From Impatiens glandulifera (Eukaryota > Streptophyta > Magnoliopsida > Ericales > Balsaminaceae), in assembly GCF_907164915.1 (NCBI RefSeq), contig NW_025919536.1, forward strand, positions 186,001 to 250,000: a stretch of 64,000 bases of DNA, written 5' to 3'. Of this stretch, positions 22,556-34,301 are shown piece by piece. Below the pieces are notes generated by a model. It searched no databases. It was not told the origin of the DNA and worked only from the letters and a program-made list of their open reading frames with translations. The position numbers were made by a program, and so were the translations under genes. Numbering within the stretch: the stretch's first letter is position 1; each line of letters opens with the position of its first letter.

Positions 22556-24775
22556 GAGAATATTTATCGGGAGATAGGATTTGAAGATATACTTATCGAG
22601 AGATAGGGTTTGTCTTTGAGTACCTATCGAGAGATAAAGTTTTGAATACCTATTCAAGCGATACGGTTTGAGATACCTATTTGAGCGATAGGGTTTGAGA
22701 TACCTATTCGGATGATAAAGTTTGAGATACATTTTCGCGCGATAGAGTTTTGAGATACATATTCGAGTGATAGGGTTTGAGATACCTATTCGAGCAATAG
22801 GGTTTGAGATACCTATTCGAGTGATAGGGTTTGAGATACCTATTCTAGTGATAGGGTTCGATCATATACCTATCGATAGATAGAGTCTCATTTTGATTGG
22901 ATTGGAACGTGTATGAACGATCTCGGGTTTTTGTCAACAGACAAAGTTGTTAATGTATCATGTATAAATGATTTATATACCTATCAATAAACAAGGTTTT
23001 TGAACGGAAATGTATATAAACGATGTCTTGCACGTATCGACAAATAGGGTTTAGATTTTGGATCATATACATATGACCATTGTTAACGGATCATGTACGA
23101 TTTATGTTCTTGTCAACAAACAATGATTAATACCTATTGAGAGATAGGGTTTTGCATTTGATTATCTATCAAGAGATAGTGTTTTGATTGGAGAATACCT
23201 ATTAGGGATAGGGTTTGTGAACAAAATTGCGCATGAACGGTTTTCTAACCTATCAACAAATAGGGTTTTGGCAGAATCGTATATAAACGATGTCTTGACC
23301 TATCAACATATATGGTTTTCATACAAAATTGTATACAAAAAATGCCTTGACCTATCGACAGATAGAGTTTTTGGCAGAATCGTATATAAACGATGTCTAA
23401 ACATATCGATAGATAGAGTTTTTGGCGGAATAGTATACAAACGATTAACGCACCTATCAATAGATAGGGTTTTAAATGGAATCATATACAAACGATGTCG
23501 ACCTATCGATAGATAGGTTTTTTAAACAAAATCGTGTATGAACGATTATCCCACCTATCAATAAATAGAGTTTTAAATGGAATCGTATACAAACAATGTC
23601 TCGACCTATCGATAGATAGAGTTTTCAGACGGAATCATGTACGAACGATTAGCGCACATATCAATAGATAGGGGTTTTAGACGAAATCATGTACAAACGA
23701 TGTCGCAAACCTATCGATAAATAGGGTTTTCAGATAGAATCATGTATGAACAATTAACGCACATATCAATAAATAATGTTTTAAATGGAATCGCATATAA
23801 ACGATGTCTCGACCTATCGATATATAGGATTTTTAGACGAAATCGTGTACGAACGATTAGCCCACCTATCTATAGATATGATTTTAAATAGAATCGTATA
23901 CCAATGATGTCTCGGCCTATCGATAGATAGGGTTTTTAGATAGAATCATGTTCAAAAGATTAGTACACCTATCAATAGATAGGGTTTTAAACGAAATTGT
24001 ATACAAACAATATCTCGACCTATCGATAGACATGGTTTGTTGACGAAATCGTGTACAAACGATTAGCGCACCTATCAATATATATATATATAGTTTTCAG
24101 ACAAAATCGTGTACAAACGATGTTTTGACCTATCGATAGATAGGGTTTTCAGACAGAATAGTGTATGAACGATTAGCGCATCTATCACTAGATAGGGTTT
24201 TAAATGAAATCTTATACAAATGATGTCTCAACATATCGATAGATAGGGTTTTCAGACGGAATCGTGTACGAATAATTAATGCAGATATCAATAGATATAA
24301 TTTTAAATAAAATCGTATACAAATGATGTCTCGACCTATCGATAAACCGTGTTTTCAGACGGAATTGTGTACGAACGATTAGCGCATATATCAATAAACA
24401 GAGTTTTATACAGAATCATTTACAAACGATGTCACGACCTATCGATAGATAAGGTTTTTAGACGGAATTGTGTATAAACGATTAGCGCACCTATCAATAG
24501 ATAAGGTTTTAAACGAAATCGTTTACAAACGATGTCACGACCTATCGATAGATAGATTTTCAAACGAAATCGTGTACGAACGATTAGCTCAACTATCAAA
24601 AGATAGTGTTTTAAATAAAATTGTATATAAACGATGTATCGACCTATCGATATATAGGGTTTTTATATAGAATCGTGTATGAACGATTAACGCACATATT
24701 AATAGATAGGGTTTTTAGACATAATTGTGTACAAACGATGTCTCGACCTATCGATAGATAGTGTTTAGGCTACCT
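22556..24775. repeat. Satellite-like array, 52-bp units in 104-bp dimers
   Basis: About 2.2 kb of imperfect repeats. A typical dimer is CCTATCGATAGATAGGGTTT...CGTGTACGAACGATTAGCGCA followed by a second half with CCTATCAATAGATAGGG...CGTATACAAACGATGTCTCGA. I measured steps of 104 and 106 bases between successive CCTATCGATA sites at 23600-23810. Each half carries the palindrome CTATCGATAG or a near copy and an ATCGT...ACGAT pair. The left end (22556-22870) is a shorter-unit version around TTGAGATACCTATTCGAG. Short open frames here are repeat artefacts. Confidence 0.9.
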
Positions 24776-25995
24776 AACTACAATTAGAGTTTTAATGGGT
24801 CATGTACGAATGACCTCAGGTCCTTGTCCATAGACAAGATTTTTAACAGATCATCTACAAATGATCTCTATGCTTGTCAATAAACAATGCTTACAACGAA
24901 ATCGTGTACGAACAATTTCTCGTACCCATCAACAAATACGCTTTAATACATAATAACAACTAGGGTTTGGATTACGAACGATCTCACACACCTATCAACA
25001 TATAGAGTTTTGATACTAAACTATAATTAGGTTTTAAAACGGGACCGTGTACGAATGATCTCATGTATCTATAAACATATAGATTTTTGGTACATAACTA
25101 CAATTAAAGTTTTGAAAAGGGACAGTGTATGAACGATCTCACGTACCTATCGACATACCGGATTTTAGTACCTAACTATAATTAGGGTTTGAAAATGGGA
25201 TCGTATAACGATCTCAAGTACCTATCGATCGATAGGGTGTAGGGTACCTAATAACAATAAGAGTTTTGACACCTAATGAAAATTAGGGTTTAGGGGTACC
25301 TAATAACAATTAGGGTTTTGATAACAGGATCATATACAAATGATCTCACATACCTATCGATAAATAGGGTTTTGATACATAATTAAAATTAAGGTTTAAA
25401 ATGGGACCATGTATGAACGATCTCACGTACATATCGATAGATAGATTTTTGGTACATAACTACAATTAGAGTTTTGAAATGGGGCCGTGTATGAACGATC
25501 TCACGTAACTATCGATATATAGGGTTTTGGTAGCTAACTACGATTAGGGTTTGAAAATGGAGTTGTATACGGACAATCTCACGTACATATCGATAAATAG
25601 GGTTTAGGGTACCTAATAACAATTAGGGTTTTGATACCTAATGACAATTAGGTTAGGGTACCTAATGACAATTAGGTTAGGGTACCTAATGACAATTAGG
25701 GTTTTGATAACGGGATTGTGTAAGAACGATCTCACGCACCTATTGATAGATAGGGTTGAAATTTATAACTACAATTAGGGCTTTGATAACGGGATCATGT
25801 ACGAATGATCTCACATACCTATCGACAAATAAGGTTTAGATACCTAACAACAATTAGGGTTTTGATAATGGGATCGTGTACGAACGATCTCACGTACTTA
25901 TTGATGGATAGAGTTTAGGTTACCTAATGACAATTAGGATTTACAACGGGATCGTATATGAACGATCTCATGCACCTATCAACGAATAGGGTTTT
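24776..25995. repeat. Related array with ACAATTAGGGTTTT units
   Basis: Continuation of the array with a changed unit: ACCTAACTACAATTAGGGTT, a GGGATCGTGTACGAACGATC half, then CACGTACCTATCGATAGATA. Unit length is irregular, roughly 75-115 bases. Short perfect duplications such as GGGTACCTAATGACAATTAG occur at 25640-25690. It shares the CTATCGATAG and TACGAACGAT motifs with the preceding array. Confidence 0.8.
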
Positions 25996-26120
25996 GGAGA
26001 CTTGATTTTTCTTATTTAAATTTTACAGTATCGGTCTTGGCTTTATGCCTTTTAAGGGAATATTTCAACAGAATTATTTTCTCTATTTCTTTTCAAAGTG
26101 TCTTTCGTAACTAGTTTAAA

Positions 26121-29100
26121 TTCGTCGGTCGACAATTTCAAGCCTGTTTATGGACAAATGACTCATGTTTTTAGATAAAGAATCATTTTTTGTTCCCGTA
26201 GTTCATATCTTTGTTTCTTTTTTCTTTGAGATTGGAATGAACATTGATCCTTCGAAATGAATCATGACGCTTTCTAAATTCGAAACATATTCAGGGCTAG
26301 ACTTTGAACATCTTTTTCCATCATTTATGATGATTTTTCTTTCATCAAGGAATAAGATTTCATTTCTCCTAACTTTTGAGATATCTGCTATAAATTTGAT
26401 CTTGTGTACAAACGATTATCTAGAATCATAACCCTCAAAGAAGATAGTCAAAACTTCGATGTTTTTATAGGTGTGCAACATATTTTGGTTTCTCGACCCT
26501 AAACCAAATTTCTTGAAAGTCCACTCATCATAAAAATATATTTTTAGAGAGGATTATTGACTTTCTGCATTGGGTTTTATTTGCCATTTTTCTTTTTTTT
26601 TCTTTTGTTGACTCGCATGTATATCTGGTAGAATCGGTACATTATTTCCCTTGCCGTAACAATCAAGACTAGAGTCTATATCAGCAAGGGATTGTGATTT
26701 TAATACCTCAATCACATGAGTCATTTTCTTTTTTCATTTACGTGGTGTAATTGGTAGAATTAGTATATTTTGCTATTGTTGTAAGAATCATGATTAGAGT
26801 CTAAGTGAACACGAATGGTGATTTCAATACCTCAACCAATACAGAAACATTTTTCAATTCTTTTGTTTTTTCTTCCCAATATATCGAGTTTCAAAACTAT
26901 CTTTTTTTAAAAAAAGTAACGATTAAGTGTCCTTTCTCAATTTGGGGCTCTAGGCCTCACTTTTATAGGGTTTATTCTGTTTGTTTTTTTTCAAAAACCT
27001 TCTATGGAGGGTTACTCTTTGGATAATCGCCTGCAAACGGAAAAAAACTTATGATCGATATCTTTTGAAGCATAGTCATTGTGAATTTCTTAGTTTTATT
27101 TCTAAGAATATCGCTCGAATGAAAACGATGTTCTTAGCTTTGCCCCTACTTGTTTCCTAATATCCGTCACATCGGCTTTAGGATAAGATTAAGATTTTCT
27201 TCCTTTCTTAAAAGATTTTCTCATTCTCTTGAGGGAGGATTTGGGGGGGTTTATATATTTATGTGAGACCGGGCCCACAAACATGCAGGTTGCCTATGTA
27301 TCTTATCTACTTTATTTTTATGCATTGAGAATAATTAAGTCTTTGTAGTTCAGACATGAGTCATTTGTCCATGTTGCAAGTTATACAAAACTTGAGATTG
27401 TATTCTATTGAAACAATCTTCTATCAAGGCCGAACTTTAAAACTTTCTACGTGTAGCTTAATATTATACAAAATATCTATTAAGTGCATCGAGATTGTTT
27501 GGTTCAATGAACTCTTTGTCTTCTATATTAAATAGGCGGAAAATTCCTCTAGAGAAGATTTTCTTAACTAGGAAGGGTCCTTACCATTTGGGTCAAAATT
27601 TGCTCTAAGGTCTAAGAGTTCCCAGGTTCGTTTGAGATTAGATCACCTACTTTGAGGTTCTAGGTTTTACATTTCTATTGAAGGTGTCTGACATGCATTT
27701 TTGGAAGGCTTGGGTTTTACATAAAGCGTTTAACATCTTGTCCTCTATTAACGTCAATTGGTCATATCGAGATTTGAGCTAGTCTTCTTCAATAACATGA
27801 CACTATAAAAGGATTCTTAAGGTTGGAATCTCGATTTTGATAGGTTGTACGAAGTTCATGTTGTAAACCAATGAATAGGTAGTTTCATCCGTCGTGGTTC
27901 AACGATCGTATGATATTCCCATAAGGCGTATATCAATTTCTCGTTCTAGTCATTGTACATGTTGGTCATCTTCTAGATGATCCTAATCACGTTTTTGTTT
28001 ACCGCTTCGACCGCACCATTGATTTGGTCTATAGAGCGATGATTTGTGATGCTCGATGTTGAAATTCGTCGGTCGACAATTTCAAGCTCTATTTATGGAC
28101 AAATGACTCATGTTTTTAGATAAAGAATCATTTTTTGTTCCCGTAGTTCATATCTTTGTTTCTTTTTTCTTTGAGATTGGAATGAACATTGATCCTTCAA
28201 AATGAATCATTACGTTTTCCAAATTCGAAACATATTCAGGGCTAGACTTTGAACATCTTTTCCATCCTTTATGATGATTTTTCTTTCATCAAAGAATAAG
28301 ATTTCATTTCTCCTAACTTTCGAGATATCATCTATAAATTTGATCTTGTGTACAAACGATTATCCAGAATCATAACCCTCAAAGAAGATAGTCAAAACTT
28401 CGATGTTTTGATAGGTGTGCAACATATTTTGGTTTCTCGACCCTAAACCACATTTCTTAAAAGTCCACTCATCATAAAAATATATTTTTAGAGAGGATTA
28501 TCGACTTTCTGCTTTGGGTTTTCATTTTCCATTTTTCTTTTTTTTCTTTTGTTGACTCGCATGTATATCTGATAGAATCGGTACATTATTTCCCTTAGCG
28601 TAACAATCAAGACTAGAGTCTATATGAGCAAGGGATGGTGATTTTAATACCTCAACCACTTGAGTCATTTTATTTTTTCATTTTCGTGGTGTAATTGGTA
28701 GAATCAGTATATTTTGATCTTGTTGTAAGAATCATGACTAGAGTCTAAGTGAGCACGAATGGTAATTTGAATACCTCAACCAATACAGAAACATTTTTCA
28801 ATTCTTTTGTTTTTTTCTTCCCAATATATCGAGTTTCAAAACTATCTTTCTTTAAAAAAAAGTAACGATTAAGTGTCCTTTCTCAATTTGGGGCTCTAGG
28901 CCTCACTTTTATAAGGTTTATTCTGTTTCTTTTTCTTTAAAAACCTTCTATGAACGGTTACTTTTTGGATAATCGCCTACAAACGGAAAAAAACTTATGA
29001 TCGATATCTTTTGAATCATAGTCATTGTGAATTCCTTAGTTTTATTTCTAAGAATATCACTCGAATGAAAACGATGTTCTTAGCTTTGCCCCTACTTGTT

Positions 29101-30010
29101 TCCTAATATCCGTCACATCGGCTTTAGGATAAGATTAAGATTTTCTTCCTTTCTTAAAAGATTTTCTCTTTCTCTTGAGGAAGGGATTGGGGGGTTTTAT
29201 ATATTTATGTGAGATCGGGCCCACAAACATGCAGGTTGCCTACGTATTTTCTCTACTTTATTTTTATGCATTGAGAATAACAAGTCTTTGTAGTTCAGAC
29301 ATGAGTCATTTGTCCATGTTGCAAGTTATACAAAACTTGAGATTGGATTCTATTAAAACAATCTTCTATCAAGGTCGAACTTTAAACCTTTCTACGTGTA
29401 GCTTAATATTATACAAAATATCTATTAAGTGCATCGAGATTGTTTGGTTCAATGAACTCTTTTCCTTCTATATTAAATAGGCGGAAAACTCCTCTAAGGA
29501 GGATTTTCATAACTAGGAAGGGTCCTTACCATTGGGGTCAAAATTTTCTCTAAGGTCTAAGAGTTCCCAGGTTCGTTTGAGAATTAGATCACCTACTTTA
29601 AGGTTTTAGGTTTTACATTTTTATTGAAGATGTCTGACATGCATTTTTGGAAGGCTTGGGTTTTACATAAAGTGTTTAACATCTTTTCCTCTATTAACGT
29701 CAATTGGTCATATCGAGATTTGAGCTAGTCTTCTTCAATAACATGACACTCTAAGAGGATTCTTAAGGTTGGAATCTCGATTTTGATAGGTTGTACGAAG
29801 TTCATGTCGTAAACCAATGAATAGGTAGTTTCATCCGTCATGGTTCAACGATCGTATGATATTCCCATAAGGCGTATATCAACTTCTCGTTCTAGTCCTT
29901 GTACATGTTGGTCATCTTTTGGATGATCCTAATCACGTTTTTGTTTACCGCTTCGACCGCACCATTAATTTGGTCTATAGAGCGATGATTTGTGATGCTC
30001 GATTTTGAAC
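26121..30010. repeat. 1.945-kb tandem duplication inside the gypsy element
   Basis: Copy 1 (26121-28065) and copy 2 (28066-30010) are nearly identical along their length, with scattered substitutions and small indels. The offset is 1944-1945 bases at both ends. Each copy holds a 3' untranslated part and the C-terminal end of integrase. The breakpoints share a short AANTCGTCG homology, which fits unequal recombination or slippage. Confidence 0.92.
27464..28065 (-). pseudogene. Duplicated integrase C-terminal fragment
   Basis: The extra copy of the integrase end made by the tandem duplication. On the - strand it reads GAVEAVNKNVIRII, KPRTSK and WGPFLVKKIFSRGIFRL-like segments and ends NLDALNRYFV then TAA (27464-27466). 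It is separated from the rest of pol by a whole repeat unit, so it has no role in a polyprotein. Confidence 0.75.
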
Positions 30011-30480
30011 TCGTCGAGCAATTGCAACACTTTTCTTTGGAAGTGTCGACTATTGACTAAAATTATGGCATTAGGAACTCCATGTCTAGCGATGATGCTA
30101 ATTCAAATGAACTTTTCCACTTAAGATAATTTCAAGACTTTGTAAGAAGCTGCTTCAACCCATTTGGTAAAGTAGTCTATGGTGTCGAGTATGAACTCGT
30201 ATCCATTTTACCCGTGGGGATAGATTTTCCCAATGACGTCGATGCCCCATGTAGAAAAGGGAAAAGGGGATGTCATATTGTAGAGGAACGAGGTCGGTAT
30301 TTACTTTAAGTTATCATAGATTTGGCACTAAGGACAACACCTTACATAACTCACACATTCTTGTTCGAGATTTAGCTAATAATATCCTAAACGAAGTATT
30401 TTCTTTTCTAAAGCCATGTGTGGGTCGCATGTCCTTACATATACTTCTTCAGTGATTTTCTTGGATTCAGGATTATCTAT
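29409..30480 (-). pseudogene. Gypsy integrase
   Basis: On the - strand: a zinc-binding remnant near 30340-30400 (CELCKVLSLVPN), the core with STWGIDVIGK (first Asp present), TIDYFTKWVEAASYK, and IILVNSRHFQ where the second catalytic Asp of IISDNG is Val. Then YRPN and the NGAVEA-type Glu region with a frame break, ending NLDALNRYFV-TAA at 29409-29411. The sequence type is that of Tat-lineage gypsy integrases. Inactive. Confidence 0.8.
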
Positions 30481-30679
30481 GCAAAGCATGTTTTGACCGT
30501 CGAAATATTAACGATAAAGTCTGATGGAAAACCAAGTTGGTGGATTATTGGCGCAACGCCCGTCGTTCCTTAGCTCGGAAATGGGAAGGGTATTCTCTGT
30601 ACTCGATATACTTCTAGAGAGTATCATACCAATGGCAATAGCATTCTCATAGGAAGTTACTAATCCCGTTTAAAAAGTA

Positions 30680-31140
30680 GGTCATTAATTTTGTTGGAAA
30701 TTTAATGGTTTGACTTTGATTCTGTCGGGATTTTGAGTCATGGCTGCCAAAGTAGTTAGGGAATCCACTAAGTAATTTTAGCTTTTTGGAGTGTGAATAG
30801 ATGATACATGATCAAACTTGTTCATGAGTTTGGTTAGGTGGGAGTGGTAGGGTTTTAAGTTTCCCCTTTTACTTACCATGTGCCATTGGCTTGGGATATA
30901 ACCAAGTTAGAGTCACAAATGACTTTTAACTTGGTTGCCCATTTTTCATATGCCAATTTGAGACCCTGAGAGGCATGCCTCATATTCGGCATCATTATTG
31001 GTGATGGGATATTCGAGTTTTATGGATATAGGGTTGTATGTCCCTTTCAGGTCAACTAAAAAATCCCAACTATGTACCTTGCTTTCCGGAAGCTCCGTCA
31101 AACATCAGTTTCCATGTGTCTGATGTTATACTCATAATTC
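30680..31140 (-). pseudogene. Second (archaeal-type) RNase H of the gypsy element
   Basis: The - strand shows WKLMFDGASGKQG near 31110, NNDAEYEA-like sequence near 31000, and NYLVDSLTTLAAMTQNP near 30750, with stops between. A second RNase H of this type after the usual one is diagnostic of Tat/Ogre elements. The frame is broken in several places. Confidence 0.7.
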
Positions 31141-31360
31141 CCTCATTAGGGAATTTGAGTTCGTCTACTAACTCAACAATGATGAGTTAGTTAGTGAGGA
31201 AGTCTACAACAACACTTCCTTTGATAGACTTTAGTACCGTATAAACTATGTCGTATTCGGATAACATCATCATCCATTTGGCTAACCTAGGTGACAGAAG
31301 AGTTCATTGGAACAAGAAGTGGATCAAATCTAGTTTTGATACCAACTTGATGGGGTGGGT

Positions 31361-31576
31361 CTACATGTAGTGTCTCAACCTTTTGATAACCCATGCTAAT
31401 GCCCAATAATTTTTCTCAACTGGAGTGTAATTAAGTTCACATCTAGTCATCCTTTTACTAATGTAGTACACAACCGTTTTAAATTTGTCCTCGTTTTCTT
31501 GAGTCAACAGGCTTCCCATGGTTGTGTCTATTATAGTAAGGTATAAGATGATAGAAATGCCAGCTCTAAACGTCAT
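31361..31576 (-). pseudogene. First RNase H of the gypsy element (fragment)
   Basis: An open stretch with YLTIIDTTMGSLLTQENE, VVYYISKRM and NYTPVEKNYWALAWVIKRLRHY, the standard Ty3-type RNase H core. The region to 31939 on its right would be the RT thumb and connection, too degraded for a clean frame. Confidence 0.8.
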
Positions 31577-31939
31577 GAGTATTGGAGAGAATTTTAAGTA
31601 ATCCTTTATTCTATCAAATTATTGTTGATAGTTTCTATCCCATACAAACTCTTGGTCTTTCTTCAAAATTTAAATAGTGGATCGTATATCATAGTAAGCT
31701 TGTTGATGAATCGGCTAATCTATTGGATTTTTCTCAAAAATCATTAGACCTCTCTTTCAATTCAAGGGACCAACATAACCTTGATTGCTTTTATCTTAGA
31801 GGGATCAGCTTCGATTCCCCTCTATATGATTAAGAAGCATAGTATTTTAATAGTTGTGACTCCAAAGGTGCATTTCTTCAGGTTGAGTTGTAGTTGATAT
31901 TTCTTGATTTGTTGTGAATTTCTCGAGATTTTGAACATA

Positions 31940-32575
31940 TCATTCTCGATCCTTCGATTTGACAATTATTTCGTCGACATATACTTTCACTTCCTTGTGA
32001 ATCACTCCATTAAGGATCATAGTGGCTTCCCTTTGATATGTGGCTCTCGCGTTCTTAAGACCAAAAGACATGACACAATAACAAAAGGTTCCTACTTCTA
32101 TTATGAACGTAGTCTTTTCCTTATTTTGCGGGGTCATCAGGATTTGGTTGTATATTGAAAATACGTTCATGAATGATAATAGTTCATGACTGGTAGCATG
32201 GTTGACCAATATATCGATGTGTGGTAGCAGAAAGTTATCTTTAGGGGTGACCTTATTTTGATCCAAATAATATACGCACACACGTATCTTCCCATATTTC
32301 TTTAGAACGGGAACTACTTTAACTATCCAGATAGGATATTCCACTACCTCGAGAAATCCAGTGTCGGTTTGCTTACGGACTTCTTTTCGAATTTTAGTCA
32401 TAACTTCCTCTTTTATCCGTCTGAGCTTTTTCTTTATTGCCTTAGCGTTTGGATATAGAGAAATGTGATGTCATGTGATCTTTGGATCAATGCATGGCAT
32501 ATCCTTGTATGACCAGGCGAAGATGTTTTTCTTAGCTTTTAATAGCTCAACTAACTCTAAACGTTCTTGTGGGTT
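31940..32575 (-). pseudogene. Gypsy reverse transcriptase
   Basis: An N-terminal lead DMPCIDPKIT (about 32500) is followed by the 153-codon stretch 31940-32401. The first catalytic motif reads LLSFMNVFS, where Asp is Asn, and the second YVDEIIVKS (31955-31984), where the second Asp of YVDD is Glu. Other landmarks are GKIRVCVYYLDQNK and CYCVMSFGLKNARATYQR. Family is certain; activity is lost. The coding sequence is cut at 32575 by a solo LTR. Confidence 0.88.
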
Positions 32576-34301
32576 TGTTGGGTTAAATTAAACAAAGTAA
32601 AGAGAAAATTAATTAAGAAAGAAATAATTAATTATCGTAAAAGAATATGCACAACATGATTTTGATGATATGGTTTGAATAAAACTAAGTTGGGTTATTT
32701 GTCGCTGTGTAGGTACAGATCTAAAGAAGACTGTCCATTCGGACATCATCTAACTCCCTTAGACATGGTCTAAAGGGAAGCACAGTTAGACGCGGTCTAA
32801 AGGGAAGCGCAGTTAGACGCAGTCTAACTCCTTTAGACACGGTCTAAAGGGAATCGTAGTTAGATGCGGTCTAACTCCTTTAGACGCGGTCTAAAAGGAA
32901 GCGCAGTTAGACGCAGTCTATCTCCTTTAAATGTGGTCTAAAGGGAAGAGAAATTATACGCGGTCTAACTCCTTTAGACGTGGTCTAAAGGGAAGCAAAG
33001 TTAAACGCGGTTTAACTTCTTTAGACGCGGTCTAAAGGGAATCACAGTTAGACACGGCCTAACTCCTTTAGACGCGGTCTAACTCCTTTACACGTGGTAT
33101 AAAGGGAAGCGTAGTTAGACGCGGTCTAAAGGGAAGCGCAGTTAGACGCGGTCTAAAGGGAAGCGCAGTTAGACGCGGTCTAAAGGGAAGCGCAGTTAGA
33201 CGCGGTCTAAAGGGAAGCGCAGTTAGACGCGGTCTAAAGGGAAGCGCAGTTAGACGCAGTCTAAAGGGAAGCGCGGTTAGACGCGGTCTAACTCCTTTAG
33301 ACGTGGTCTAAAGGGAAGCGCAGTTAGACGCGGTCTAACTCCTTTAGACGTGGTCTAAAGGGAAGCGCAGTTAGATGCGGTCTAACCTTCTTAGACGTCT
33401 AAAGGGGCATCTAACTACGCATCCAACTATTTTGTAGTTATCTCCTTCAACAGCTTAACAACTCATCTTCAACAACGAATGAACAACTGCCACGTACGCC
33501 AATATTCGAATTACCCACGATGTGTTGCACGTTCTAGTACAACACGATCTTAAAGATCTTAAAGGATATTCGGCACACTACATGTTCTATATGGCCATGA
33601 TTCCAATGCTTAGTCTCATGTATCTTTGTACTATTGGCGGTCGCCCAACAATGGGAGGGCACATGTCCAAAATGGAGATTCAACTGTTGGCCCACTTCAA
33701 CTATAAATAGATGCCCAAGGACAACGAACGAATAACTCACTTAACTTGACTACAACAATAACAATCAGTTACTAAGAGTTTATAAGACTATTGAGAACTT
33801 CATCACTCAATTCACGAGCTTACTTACGATTCTGCTATCAAGTGATATTCTCTAAAGTGTTGTGTTTACATATTTCTAGAGAATATTTTGTAATCCACTC
33901 ACTGTTCTTTTTGTGTGAAATCTCAGTGTTGTAAGTTGAGCAGAGGTTGTTCTGTTCAATAAAGAGTTATCTAGAACTGGGTTTGTGTAGTGTGATTCTA
34001 TATCGATCAAAGTATTCTAGTGAATATCCTTCTAGTTGAGGAAGAAGGGGTGACGTAAGAGGGTTTACTCCGAACATCCACAAATAAACCATGTGTCTCT
34101 TACTTTCTGTCATTTACATTTATATGTCTGAAGCTTCAAATCTAACAAACGGTTTCCTCACTTGAACTTGTTCAAGAGTTTGTGAAGATTTGTGAAGAAT
34201 AGAAACAAATTTTAACTTCTAAGAGAGTTAAAATCGAACTGAAGTCGTAAGCTTTTATAATAGTCAGACCCCTGTCTTTGTTGTCAACTTCGATCCTAAC
34301 A
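32576..34301 (+). mobile_element. Solo LTR inserted in the gypsy pol gene
   Basis: Starts TGTTGGGTTAAATTAAAC and ends CGATCCTAACA; flanks GGGTT (32571-32575) and AGGTT (34302-34306) are a 4/5 target duplication. It has a palindrome array at 32755-33420, a TATA box CAACTATAAATAG near 33698, and the leader block GAAGAAGGGGTGACGTAAGA at 34041. It has no retroelement genes. Start, end and leader match the solo LTR at 15297-17119, so both belong to related families. Orientation is + from TATA and leader order. Confidence 0.87.
32755..33420. repeat. 27-bp array of TTAGACGCGGTCTAA palindromes
   Basis: Imperfect copies of AGTTAGACGCGGTCTAA with a GGGAAGCGC linker. At about 33110-33290 six to seven units in a row are nearly identical. 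Each unit is a 15-base palindrome with a GCG centre, rich in CpG. Left of this the units alternate with an ACTCCTTTAGACGCGG form. Confidence 0.92.

Noticed and set aside
23184..24670. Repetitive frames with IVYKRC motifs as a repeat protein
   Set aside because: Translation of the 52/104-base satellite-like array; no start, promoter or outside similarity.
25250..25900. TTAGGG words suggesting interstitial telomere repeats
   Set aside because: Each occurs once per longer unit (ACAATTAGGGTTTT), never as contiguous TTTAGGG runs.
26735..26765. GTGGTGTAATTGGTAGAAT, tRNA D-arm-like, repeated near 28685
   Set aside because: No T-arm or acceptor pairing could be drawn around it; it is part of the duplicated gypsy 3' region.
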